DNA of 64,000 nucleotides, taken from assembly GCA_027886175.1 (NCBI GenBank), contig JAJNNQ010000008.1, forward strand, positions 2,449,501 to 2,513,500. Reading direction: 5' to 3'. A program made the translations under genes and the position numbers. Shown one piece after another: positions 40,501 through 53,100 of this stretch. The notes below the pieces were generated by a model that saw only the letters and a program-made list of their open reading frames with translations, was not told the DNA's origin and ran no database searches. Origin of the DNA: Phylloscopus collybita. Lineage: Eukaryota > Chordata > Aves > Passeriformes > Phylloscopidae. Position 1 is the first letter of the stretch; each line of letters begins with the position of its first letter.

Positions 40501-41717
40501 GGTGACTCTTCTGTATCTGCATCAGATAAAAGATCCAGTCCTACAGGCAGTGTGTGGGGTCTGGTTTCCATCCAGCCCCAGACTTTAAACAAAATACAAC
40601 TGGAAATTCATTTTGGTCAAAACCCCACAAGTCTCGCAACAGATACAGAACATGGACTTTCACAGAATGCTTGGATGAGTCCTGCCAGACACAGGCACAT
40701 CTGAGCACATATCTAAGGCCTGAAGGCAAGGCAGAGGCTTTAGATGCTTCCATTACTAAATGTTTTTCCAAATAAAATGAGAGTGAAACATTAGTAAAGC
40801 CTGTCCATCACTGACAATGTAGCTTAACAGACTTACACTGGTAGAACGGGGTATGCCAACAAAAACAAAACAGGTTTTACTGATTCTAGATCTTCTCATT
40901 TCCTAAGTTCTCTGGCAAAAATTGATTTAAGCCTCTTCACTTCCAAGCATTTATAAACATGCATACCTAATGGACTAGCTAGGACAACCATGGTCTGAGC
41001 TACAACACACAAATCAGGTTAGGAGCTGCATTTGGAAGAAGGGTGGTTTTGACTTTCCACTGCACCATACATTTAAAGAAATGTAGCATATTAAAAGCAT
41101 GAGGATTCTAAATTAAAACACTTACCATTCTCATATCACAAAACCAAGTTAGTACTAAAGCAGCAATACTGCAAGGATTTCTCTTTCAAGAAATCTTAAT
41201 ATATGAAGATGACATGATAAGAAAATATTGATACTAAGGATTTTGGCAGTAAAGAAACTTCTGTTAGAAGTAAGTTTTGACAATTCTTTGAATCTGAAAG
41301 ACCTATAAGTACTAAAATGTCATCTGTCTATCCATGTGAGATTTAACTTTGGCAGTGTTTCAAAAGTGAAAAAAACCACTCTTTGTTATAAATTTTCTCT
41401 ACAACAATGTATTTTCAAAGCTGTCTAAGAGGTCATATTCTCTCGAGAAGAACAGTAAGATGCATATCAGTTACAGAAATATTGGCAGAAAATAGCTGTT
41501 TGAATACGCACAACAATCAATGGGTCAAACTGTGGATAAAAGCACAAAGTGTGGAATTTGTCAAGACTTGGAACTTAAAAGCTTTCAAATAATTTCTTCA
41601 ATTCAGACATTCACTGCTCTGTTCAAGCTAAATTAAACAAACCACTTGGAATCTAACCTGGTTATCTCCATATAAATTTGTCTATTGTTTAGTGATGTCG
41701 TTATCACAACCACTCCC

Positions 41718-41794
41718 CTTTTTCTTTTTCTTTTTCTTTTTCTTTTTCTTTTTCTTTTTCTTTTTCTTTTTCTTTTTCCTTTTCTTTTTCTTTT
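41718..41794. repeat. (CTTTTT)n hexanucleotide repeat, about 13 units
   Basis: C residues fall every six bases from 41718 to 41772, with one disturbance at 41778-41779 and then two more units. It is a strict homopurine/homopyrimidine tract. The KR-rich (minus) and FLFL-rich (plus) open frames across it are artefacts of the repeat. Confidence 0.97.
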
Positions 41795-42265
41795 ATTATG
41801 TATTATTCCACATGCAGATCTGGAAAATGGAGCTTTCTGGTTCATAGGGCTATATTTTTTAAAGATTTAGAAGTGAAAAGGAGAGAGAGAAGGTTAGAAA
41901 ACAAAGTAAGACAAACAGTGCACTAATTGTTCATCCCTGACCTCTTCCAAACCACTGCAAAACTGTTAAAAGTTGCCTGAGTTGTTTTTATGCAATTCAG
42001 CTTTGGTCTTCTCCTACAGCCACAGGGTAAAAAAAAATCCTTAAAAGTGGGGCTACACATCAAATAATAGGAGATCTGTAATTTTTTTTCTTTTGCATGA
42101 AAACATATGATTTTTAATTTACATTGAAAAAAAATCCTGTGAAAAGATTATTCACTAACTGCAGTTGGTGATCCATCCAACTATGGTGATTCTGCCAACT
42201 GTGCTCAGCTGATAAAGACATTAAAATAACAAGAAATTATTACATCTAATTTTCTGAGTACTTAC

Positions 42266-42354
42266 AGATTCTTGGATTTGAATGCTTCAGCAAAGTGCTG
42301 CACACTCTGAAGAGAAGCAAGGTCTAAGGTCATTGCCTCTACTTTGGCTTTATG
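42266..42354 (-). CDS. WWOX: WWOX exon 6 (SDR domain)
   Basis: Internal coding exon, 89 bp, the same length as human exon 6 (from human residue 173). On the minus strand the acceptor is CTCTTGTTCCAG (AG at 42356-42355) and the donor is AATCT|GTAAGTACTC, a near-ideal site. It starts in phase 0 with CAT (His, human 173) and reads [20 protein letters not shown], then FAEAFKSKN, and ends with CT, completed to Leu by exon 7. The TLDL stretch is the SDR strand bearing the Asp that lines the adenine pocket of the cofactor. It is too short to stand out as an open frame; I found it from the splice sites and the family sequence. Human has Val where this gives Leu at the 6/7 junction. The exon is intact. 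Confidence 0.97.
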
Positions 42355-45300
42355 CTGGAACAAGAGAAAATATAAAAAAAAGATAAATAACAGCAAGTTC
42401 AGTTCACAGTATCACATTACAGTAAATGTGTTATGAAACTTGTCTGATTCCCTTGTTTAACATTATAACCCCAGAGTGAATAAAAATCTTCAAAAGGGAT
42501 GGACAAGCACAACATTTAGTGCCAAAAATAGCATTTGTGATTTGGTGATTCTGCTAAAAACATACACTATGTAATGCACAGCTTTATATAATGCAGTGAA
42601 TCGACTCAAGGCAGTGGTAAGGTTAATAGCTATCTTTTTTGCTTTGATTTCGATGGTGAAACTTATGTAACTCATGAAATAAGTAGAGTAAGTGCTATTC
42701 TCAATACATGCTATTTTTATAGGGAAAAAATCATTAAATACTCTATAAAAAAGCTAACTTGAGATTGGCACATATTTATTGAAAAAAATCTATTTTTCAT
42801 AGTAGGTGATACAAAAGATGACTGCAGAAAATAACAGATCAGTCTACACAGTGCTTTATACAACAAGAGTTTACCAGGGCAAGTGTGAGTGTTTTCTCCA
42901 AGCACAACTGGGGAAGAAATCACTTTAATGTATCATGAGCTTAGGCAAGTTCCCCAACTTTTTTTTGTTTCAGATTCTCCCATCAACTGAGAATCCAGCA
43001 CCTCTCACCCCACAGAGGTTTTCTGTAGACCAGAATTCCTACTCCAGTCTGAGACTGTGAAATGCTAAACCTCTAGTATCAATTCATTTCTATTCCAAAT
43101 TTTCCCACTGTTACTTATATCACAATACCTTTTTAAAAAACCTATGAATAAGGCAATATACTTCCAAGGTATGTTCTTAATAATGTAAAAATATCTCCAT
43201 TCAATGACAAGTAGAAGGTTTATGTTTGTTCTCTTACAGTAGCTCAGAATTACCTCTGTTATATTTTCCCCCTTTCCCTAGAAGCCTAGGTGTCACATAT
43301 TGTGATATGTACACAAGAGCATAGGGGGTTTTAATAAAAAAATAAAACTAAAAATCATTTTTGCTAAAAGGCATCTTAACTGTAATTGTTCTCTGCAGTC
43401 AGAACTGATTGTTAATGGTATGCTGCAAATCCTGATCTATTGTGTCATAATTGTATTATGCTGATGTCTCTCACTACTTCACTTCACATGTTTTCACTAC
43501 TGAATTATGCCTCATTTTATGTTGTGAAACCTTAAATGAGACTTGCCACCTTCCCAAATACAGAAGACAGTCTTTAAACTGCCATCATCAAATCAATACA
43601 CTAAGGCAGGAAACTCCAGAATTTTGAAAATTAAATTGACAAAAAGGTATTACAGTTCCCTCTACTACTTTATTTTCAATTACATCATTTAAGGAGAAAG
43701 CAGATAATGAAATGAGTGTAGAATAATTTAAAGAGCTCTTTTCTAAACCACAGGATCCTAACTGCGTGGTGCCATTGAAAGGCTGTGCAAAAGGAACTGC
43801 TGTCCTTGCTGCAGATACCCAGGACAAATGTCCCAACTGCAGCCAAAACTGGCCAGAGGAGAACAGACACAAGGGGTGGGCACACTTCTGCAGTCTGCTG
43901 AACCCTGTGAAATCCAGGTCAGCCAGAACCAACTGAGAGTTCTGAGTTTGGGATGGGGGCATTTGTATTTCATGAAGCCCAATGAGTAGTTCAAAGCTAA
44001 CAATGCCCAGGCATCAACGTGTTGCCTTTGATGAAACAGCCAAAGGCAAACCAATCTCCAGTTCCAAACAAGTCTTCTTCTAAGCCCAGCAAAATAATGC
44101 TTTGAAAAGTGCAAAGAGAAAATTTATCTTGTATTCCATGTTTCACACCCAGTCCTAAGAGCCTTTCATCAATATTTCCAGGTAAGTTTCATTACTCTAC
44201 ACAACCCCAGAAAACAGCTTATTCAGTTTTGTATGTAAGCTGCTCCCTATTGGAGCAAAAATATTAAAAATTCTTAAGTGCAATTGGCTATACTTTGCAC
44301 TCATGCTAGAAAAATGCTTATTGAGCCAGAAAGTAACACAAAAGTGAAAACCCCCAGAAAGCCAGCTATTTCACTATATGCAATGCATTCACTTTACAGC
44401 TTAAAAATTGTTTAAAAATGAACACTGCATGGTAGAGTAGTTTGGCAGTAAACATGATTGTGCATTTGCGTCTTGGTATTGAAGAAGGAGCCTTTTTTCA
44501 TAGTGAATTTTTCATTCAAATGTAAGTGATGATTTACGTTAAATATAGGTAAAGCATAGCTGCATTTTCCTGAAGGATTGCAAGGAAGTGAAGAGCAGTA
44601 CAATAAGTTGAAGCATAAAAGCTTTCTCTGTCATAATATTTATTATAATGGCATATAAAATAGCTGAAATAAATAATAGATGACTAAAAGTAAATTCATA
44701 TGATAAAGAATCTTTCAGCAGACACCATTACTTCTGACTGCTCCAGTTTCATACAGAGTTGTAGAGTCCTAATAAATATGCTGTAGCCCCTGTATCTTAT
44801 GTAAGTACAAGTCATTTTGTGAGGGCCTACTTAAAATGTACCATAGTGGACACTACATAATTTACTGTATAATTTTACCCTCAGAAAATAGCGTGTGTAC
44901 ATCTTCAATATTTAAAAGTCCTTAACTCCAAGCTGAATACTTAGCACAACAACAGGAATGTCTGACTTTGAGGAACTGAAAGCAGAATCAATTGGTAAAA
45001 AGAGGTTTAATTTAATACAGAAAAATCTTCCTGACGATGTCTTGGAATGCAGGTAGTTCTGATAGGCTGTCTGAGAAAGAAAACCTTCAGGAAAAAAAAG
45101 AATTTTACATCAAAGCTAATGAAAAATCTGTGGAATTATCTGAAAATAGGTAAACAAATAACCAAATCTCAGCATATGACAAGCAATGCCCAAATAAACT
45201 CCTATTTCCATGTTGAGGATGGAGCAGGGGATGTTTTAGAAGCACATCTGACAATTTGACTCATAGCTTAAGACAGTCAATAGCCAGTGCCATGCACTAT

Positions 45301-48300
45301 TTATGGGGGTACCTAATGGGGAAAAAGGCTTTCACTCAGGATTAGGACTGCAAATATTATTGTCCCTAATGTAGTCAACATTTGGTACTTCATGCAAAAC
45401 TGTATTTATGCAATGGCAGCTTCACCTGGTTGTGTGCATTGAATGCTCTGCAGCTCCTTGGGGCTGATGGGGATGGATGCAGCCCTCTGCTTTTAGAGCA
45501 ACCCAGCACCTCTGGTAGCTGCTTTAATAATGTCTTCTGCTACCTTTGGGATACCTCAATAAAGTTCATTAGAAGACCTTGTGGTGGAACATTTTTACAC
45601 TCATTTTTCTAGTTTCCCCCCCTCCTCCTCCCTCCAATATCAGCAGTATTTGTGCAATATTTTCAAATTTCCACTAACTTTACAGAAGACAGCACAAACC
45701 AATTTCCCAAATATTAAGCATTTTACTAATACATCTCCATTTATGAGATGTACAAAGAAATAGCTGGGACTAACTTGATTCTTCATGAAAATCAGAGATG
45801 AAAAGGATTTTCTTTCTTTCATTAGAAAAAAAAAATATTTAGTAATACTTGGTTTCACTGTTTCCTGATGTGTTTGTTTTACCTGCATTTTGGTTTAAAA
45901 TTTAAATTTAGCAGTGTAAATTTATTCATTATTCTTCTTGCTCAATCCTGTCATCCTGTCTGATGCTGTGTGCAACCTCTCCCAAAACCTTAATTTGTAA
46001 AGCCTGGTTCCTCCTGCTCAAGTAACTAGATCTTCCTGATCTTCACAAAATGGAATTCCTGCAGGGGTTGCCTTAATCCAAGTCAGCACACAGATCAAGA
46101 TTTAACGGATCAGTGTGAGCCTGCAAACTGCTCAGATTACTGATCAGCCTTGGACCAACACTTTATCATGAAGAATAAATTGTTTTCTTAGTCTCTATCC
46201 CTTCTCCAGAACGATTCTGGATGTTTGGCAGAGAACAGTGTTTATCTTTCTGGCATCATCTACAACTTAGAGGCCTCTTCAGAAAAACCTGAAGCCCTCA
46301 AGCTGTTGTAGGATTGTCCTGTAAGTGAATGTCTAAAAGTTGCAAGTGTCCCCACACACCATAAGCTTGAACAAACTGGAGATTTAATGTTTGGCTCCAG
46401 CTGGGTTATAAAAGAGATGTCTGGATCCTCCCTTAGATGGAGATTAAATGTAAAACACATGAGCCTGAAATTCTGAAGGTGAGATGTGGGAAAGAGATAA
46501 AGATGGCCTGATAGGAAGGAGTTCAGCTCCTGAGGTTGGCATACACCAACCTGGCATTTGGCCCTCACATTTAAACAAATCATTGATCACAGCAATATCT
46601 TTCCTTCATCCAAATACTTAACCTACCTATAATTTAATATCCAAATACAAAAATGGGACTCAAGTCTCCAGGTATAGTTTTTATGTTTGACTTATCAGAC
46701 AATCACCATGTTAAATTTCCCAATAGTTTTGGAAATTTATCTCTTTCTATTAGCAAATGTCTACACATACACTCATTCGTTTCTTTGTGGTTGCTTCATT
46801 TTTCAGATTTTAATATCCTTTTTAAATAAATCTTCTGTAATAAATACCACTTACCACTACAATAAGCAATAATGCTATTTCATAATCTTTACATTAGTTA
46901 ACTCTTAGATCAGTATCTCTGTAAATTTGGCCTTTCATATTTTCTGAAGATAATTATAAATGAAAAAAGGGAGAACATCTGCATTTCTTTATTAAATTAA
47001 TAACTTCAGTGAAGTAAACTATGCCCCAACAATCCTAAATCATGCTTAGAAAGAGCAAAAGGAGTCATTCTCCTAAAGATATTTTAAAGATTATTTATTC
47101 CATAACCAGAGGGAACAAAAACATACGAAAACTGCTGGACTATCATTTCAGAGTACTTCATTTAGTAGGCTCCAAATGCCCTGATTTTTTCCTGGATGCA
47201 CATGTTTCCATTGCACACAGGACACATTTGCTTCAATAACAAGAAATTACAGGTATTTAAACAAAAATCTACTGTAGATTTTGGCAATAGGAATTTGTTT
47301 AGCTCTTAATGCACATGAACCGTGGGTAATTAACTCGGAGCCTACTTTTAGCTGGATTATTTTTTTTCTTTCCCTGGATATAGATCACTTCTTTCACACT
47401 CCAAACACCCATTCCTGTAAAGCTCATTCGAATTTATCTTGGGGAATCTCAAATAATCTTGGCAATACATAACATCGTGTGCATGGTTTACTATTCTAAT
47501 AAACATATCTCCTTGTTTAGAGAATGATCAAGGGAGCCTGGGAACATGTAACAGGATCTCAGCTGTGGAGAGCCTCCTATTCAGATGCTTTCAATTCCTT
47601 TCATTCTGCAAGATTCGAAGTGATAGCAGAAAGCATTTTCGAAGAGAGCAACAAGGCAAACAGCATCGGGATAATTTAGAAGCTACAGGCTTTTTTTCCT
47701 TTTAAAAACTCTCTCTATTTGTAGTCTTTAAGATTAAATAAACCCAGTTTATGGCTGGCTGAGAAGGAAGCCACGTAGGAGGCAATTGATTTGTTGGAAG
47801 TGGCAGGGAATGGGGGGAAAAGGAGAATTTCTAAATGGACTAAACCAGTAACATCCCTATTGCAATACATTATTACCATTGTTAATTATCCATAAAATTA
47901 AAGAGGTGTTATCTTATAGGTACAGCCCCACACACAGTGATGTACCAAACTTACAGCAGGATTTCACCCACGGCTGTCACAGAGGGAAGGGAAGGCAGCA
48001 TCCCCACTCCAGATGACAAACAAGAGGAGAAAAGCATGATGGTCAAAAGGGCAACAATGTTTAAGTAAATACAAAATGAACCCTTTTTCCCCGTTCTCTG
48101 ATGATCCATAACCATAAGCTACGTTGTTGCCTGAAAGTGCAGACATGCACTGTGCAGTGCATTAATCCTTCAAACACTAACAGATGCTGGCAGGGATTTA
48201 GGCTGGAATGTATTTACAAAGTGACAAATTATGTTCCGTATTATACAGAGAGAGAAAGAGCACCCACAAATAGGCTGATAAATGTCAGCTGCAGTCACGA

Positions 48301-48503
48301 CAAACGGTTTATTTTTATTATACTGTAACCACAAATGTTTTTTTGCAGGGAGGCCCAAAGATTTATTTGTTGCAGGAAAAAACAAGATTATATATGACAC
48401 AAAGTAATAACTGTGAGATCACTGATGTTCTGGGCAGCTTGCCCTCCTGGAAGCTGTGTTCAGATTGAAAAATGTTGCTTAAAAATGGTATGTTATATGA
48501 CAC

Positions 48504-48545
48504 AAAAAAAATTAAAAAAAAAAATTAAAAAAAAAATTTAAAAAA
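48504..48545. repeat. A-rich low-complexity stretch with ATT spacers
   Basis: Runs of 7 to 11 A separated by TT or TTT, about 42 bases. Confidence 0.9.
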
Positions 48546-48599
48546 GTAGTTCATAAATCTGTATTGAAACAACAATAATAATTAAAGACAAGTCTTAGG

Positions 48600-48860
48600 A
48601 CACGGCTCCTACAAGTTAGAAAGCAAAGCACACTCTTTCCTTTAGTGGAACGCCGAAAACGAAGTAACAATATTAAAATAATTCCGGTGGAAGTGTTTCA
48701 GGTTGAAAAGGCAGCGCTGTGATTGCGGGATGGGAGCGGTGTGCATTGCCAGCGCGGGGAACAGCTCCTGCAGCACAATTCATTGGCAGAATAGTGACGT
48801 CTGCAGGTTTGCAAATGCATTGCAGCTGTCTGGGAGGATGGCAAAAAAGCTTGACAAGGG
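48600..48860. promoter_or_regulatory. CpG-enriched block in intron 5, candidate regulatory element
   Basis: About 11 CpGs occur within roughly 200 bases (GAACGCCGAAAACG, TTCCGG, AGCGCTG, TTGCGGG, GAGCGGTG, CAGCGCGGGG, TGACGTCT), against almost none in the surrounding kilobases. TGACGTCT is one base from a perfect CRE, and TTTGCAAATGCAT is POU/octamer-like. An open frame covers it (48703-48963) but resembles nothing. Enhancer or alternative promoter function is inference from composition. Confidence 0.35.
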
Positions 48861-50166
48861 ATTTAAGGTAGAGTTCTTTATCCCCCCACCCTTAATATTA
48901 GGAAAAAAATTTTTAAAAAATATTAATATGGTTCAAAGTCATCACTTCTGTACTCCTGAATAATGTCAGGATGCTTCAACGTAAGTAGAAATAAATATAT
49001 GAGACAAAGAAATGAAAGAACTGAGTAATTAGCTATTTAAGCCATTTTAATTGTCAGTTCATGGTTACAATTTCCTAGATTTAAACAATATAACACTGAT
49101 AACTTACAGAACAGTATCCTCAAAGAAATAAACACACACACAAACTCTTTTGTTTCCCCAGCTGTTCACATTCCCAAGCTCAGAGATGCATTGAAAATGG
49201 TCACATTGATATGTGTGTAATTTTAGAAAGTGAAATAAAAGGACTGAATCACATTAGTAAAGATTTCTTGTACAAGGGTTGGCAGGATCAGCTTCTTAAT
49301 ATACACTCAATATACACAATATAGACTTGAACAAAAATATGAAGCCTTTCTGCATGCACAGGAAAATATCAGTACCAGATTATGGAAACCTCCCCTTCTG
49401 CCACCTGATCTGTGCTCACAAAAGGAGGAAGCTTTTCTCTACTTTCTTTTTAAAGAAATATGGTTTGACAAAGAAAACATGAACAAAATAAACACAAAGG
49501 CTGAAATTAAATTTGTGTGCAAACGTGGCCCATCTCGGGAACCACTGACATAAACCCAAACATCATTAAATAGGTAAGGTAATTCCAAGGCTGTCTGAAA
49601 AGCTGAGATCAAAGTGTATTTTACAGATGCACAATGGGGCAGCCCCAGACAGGAGGGGTCAGAAGGCCACGTCCCATTGTTCTCATAATTAAGAAAGTTT
49701 AAAATGGCTTTAAGTGTAAACATGAAAAAAGTTCACAATCAAGTGTCTTGTTTTTAAGCACCATCAACGTGAAAAGCTTTGAAATTTTCATTTACTAAAT
49801 ATATATTAATTTTCTGATAAAATTTTGATCTCAAGACAACAGAAGTTATCCAGAAAATAACTGTCTCCTGCAGGACTGTAGAGGGAGAGCAGACAGTCTC
49901 TCATCATTAAACTTACTAAAACACTTGTTTCCTAAATACAACTTCTGTATGAACAATATGGTCAGAAGGATGAAGAATATGCCTTTAAAAATATATTTGC
50001 ACAGGTATTTCTACATAAAAACCAAGAAAGTGGTGCCAGGACAGCAAATAAAGCATCAGCAAAAGCATAACAACCACCTACTTCCAATTTTAAATATTTG
50101 CCTGAAGAATAGGTGTGCGAGATTAATACAAATACTTCACAGATAAGAGGAAAAAATAATTTCAAT

Positions 50167-50196
50167 CCCCCCCACCACCACCACCACGACCCCCAC
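50167..50196. repeat. (CCA)n-rich repeat
   Basis: C7 followed by five to six CCA units, CGA and C5; a short interrupted trinucleotide repeat. Confidence 0.85.
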
Positions 50197-53100
50197 TATC
50201 TTTCCCTTTTATAAAGGAAGAAAAAACCCTGAACACAAAGAACTGAACACAAGAGAAGCAGCATCCTAAGTTTCTGAGCAATACTCTCTCTGCTGGACAG
50301 AGAGACTTTTTAGATGCCTTCTGCAATCCTGCAACCATAAGTGTTAATGCCAAGTTTTAACATAGCCATTCACTTATTAAATTGCTTTTAATTTAACAGG
50401 TATTGTTGCATAGCTAAATAACCAGCATATATTCTACCTTGAAATTTTGGGGTTTAAGCAAGTAGCTTAGGCTTTTCCCAAATGTTAAGGTAAATACTGG
50501 CTGTACCTACCTGCACACCTGAAAAAATAGCAGGTACTGTGTATCTTACCCATATGCCACATGCAAAAAATGTAAAACATATTAAAAAAAAAAAAATTTC
50601 AAAAAGAAAATTTCCAAGCAGATGTTTATAAACAGAAGGTAACGGATAAAAACCCAAACACAATGCTGCATTATGTTACATGATTCACTGATGAACCCAT
50701 TGGAACTACAGCAAAAAGCCCTTCTGGAAAACTTCCAGAAATTAAAAGGTGCAAACAAGCTGCCTAATACCCTTGCGTAGACTGAATTCTTATGAAGAAA
50801 ATAAAGTTTATTGTCTGGAAACAGAGAAAGCATGAGGAAAGCACTAAAGCAATGGAGGTGAACAATTAGACAGATGTTCACTTAAGGAAATAAAGAGAAC
50901 AGAAGAAGCCATCACTGAGGAATTTTACGAGAATACTGACAACTCTGCACCTCATCAAGGGCACTGGTAAAGTTAAAGCCACTGAAGCCATTTCTCCTCA
51001 ACTCCAGGATAACTGCTGACCTTGCAAAAGTCTGCATTTAGCAAATGTGGCTTAGGAAAATAGCATTAGACTTTTCATTCTACTATTTTTTCCCGAAGTC
51101 CATTTATATACCCTACTGTATATTTCAAGAAAATTAACTTTATTTCCTTGTGTAATATTACATGTACTCTGATTTTTTTTTTTTTTCCTAGCTATGCTCA
51201 GGTATCAGGAAAACCTATACTTACAAATCCTTTGTTACTTAAGTAAAATTAAATACTGTCAATTCCATCTGAGATTCATAAAAGCATACATAGCTGGATA
51301 GCTGGAATGGCTTTTGCTTAATATGATTATATATGTGTTTCTAAAATAGGCAGGGTTTGCATAAGATACAATCTGGCAATCTGGACATGTTTTAGAACTC
51401 AGAACATTTGGCATTTACTGAAACAAAAATGGAGAAAAAGCATATTTTGTTGATAAACTCTCAGAGCAAAAGAATATGGGCATACATGCAGGCAAAAGGA
51501 GGAGCAATTAATAATAAGAGGCAAGAAATTTTTGTCAAGGACAAAAATCTTATTCTTCTGTGCTCATGCAGGCTGAGGTACAAATGTAATTTGTTCCACA
51601 AATGTATCTCCTGCTTAAAATATAGTTTAAAAATTCTTGTTTCTGATAATACTTCTCTAGCAGATTTTCAGGGAAAAAAAAGTAACCTCCAAATCTCAAG
51701 TGGGTAATTGATTGCTCCTTTTGTCTACTCACGTATTTTCAGAAATTACTGTCAAATAAATCAGCAAATGTATCTCAGGATCACTAACAGAACTTCCATC
51801 ACTTGCTTGAGTGCACCAGGCTGCTTCCTACAACATTCCCCAACTGCTCCTGAACTTCAAATCCAAACACAACAGCCACCACCTTCCTCCCACAGTACAG
51901 GGTACACAAATATCAGAAGTGGACTCAGCATTATGCAGCTGTCCAGGGGCTCCCCCCAGCACTGGAAACTGCACACATCAAACCTGTCCAGTAACATTAC
52001 TGGCACAATTTGGGTTGCAGGGATAGGGAGGTGCAAGTTAAAAGCTCTGTCCTTATCTAAATATTACTTGTACACAAAGCAAACAGAAATCCTGTGAAGT
52101 AGGATTTATAAAATACTTTATAAAAGACTCCTGGTCTTTACCAGCCCCAGTTCCACTGACAAGAAGGGGCAGCTCATCCACTGCAAATGGCTTTGCAGCA
52201 TTTGCAATGCCATCAGGACTTGGCCCAGGTCTGCAGGGGACAGCCTGCACATTTCCCACACACTAAGGTTTGAAAGTTCTCAGTAACTCGGGAGAAATCC
52301 ACAGGAAAATTTCATGATTCACATTTTAAATAATATAAAAGATGTGGAATGTGATTGATTTCACACTAGAGAGAATTGAAATTACAGTTATGGGATAGGT
52401 TTTTTCATGCACTGTAAGGTCAAGTAATAGTAAATAATTAATGAATTATGAAACAAGTTTTCCATAAGGCAACACATAAATTCTATTCAATAAGATCTAA
52501 AAGTGTAGTTACACCAAAAAGCCACATAATATATCACAAAATGAACAAAAATGCACGATGCTGAGGAATAAAGGGGGACTGCCATTATATTGGAATAACT
52601 GTTACTCTTGTGGAATATAAATAAGATCTTTCCATACATGCACATCATTTTCATAACTTTTACATCTCACAATCTACAGAAAAGAGAAAAGAAAGCATTT
52701 TCAACTTTTTTCTGTCGTTGTTTTTTGCAGCAAATCTGTTTCCTCACCTCTCCAGCAGTCAGAGGGGTTCTCATGCATTGGGGAGTAGGATGATGAAGTG
52801 GATCAGAGTCTGGATGAAACCACAGGGCTCCTTCTCTGATCTTACTGCTGATTTGATTTTTGGCTAAAATCAATGAGTTGCTGATCCATACTCCCTCTTT
52901 ACCAGCATAAATTTCACATTCTGTGATGCTCAGGCTCTCCTAGAGCTCAGCAGGGTGTACAATGTGATATTGTAGCTATCTTGGTTAGACCTTTGAGGGT
53001 CACTGACATACAAACAGCAACCTGAATGGGAGGCAAGAATTCCAACCAGAAACACATTCCTTGCCTTGATACCATAAAATCAGTTGAATTTGGAGATTTC

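Larger units (their letters stand above)
29271..42265 (-). other. WWOX: WWOX intron 6 (12,995 bp)
   Basis: Complete intron between exons 6 and 7. It starts GTAAGTACTC at 42265 and ends TTTTCCAG at 29271. Contents include A18 at 30736-30753, a decayed LINE reverse transcriptase piece at 34267-34590, A21 at 37310-37330, T14 at 38746-38759, a long A-rich tract at 39855-39940, a weak CR1-clade relic near 40435-40500 and a (CTTTTT)n repeat at 41718-41794. The remaining open frames (for example the 150-codon minus frame at 33521-33973) have no recognisable domain, no splice context and ordinary intron composition. Confidence 0.95.

Noticed and set aside
41633..41870. KR-rich (minus) and FL-rich (plus) open frames
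   Set aside because: Direct translations of the (CTTTTT)n repeat, not proteins.
45382..45620. Possible 3' end of a retroposed transcript (CTCAATAAAGTTCATT near 45555)
   Set aside because: A poly(A)-signal-like hexamer alone, with no A-tail, no recognisable upstream coding and no target duplication.
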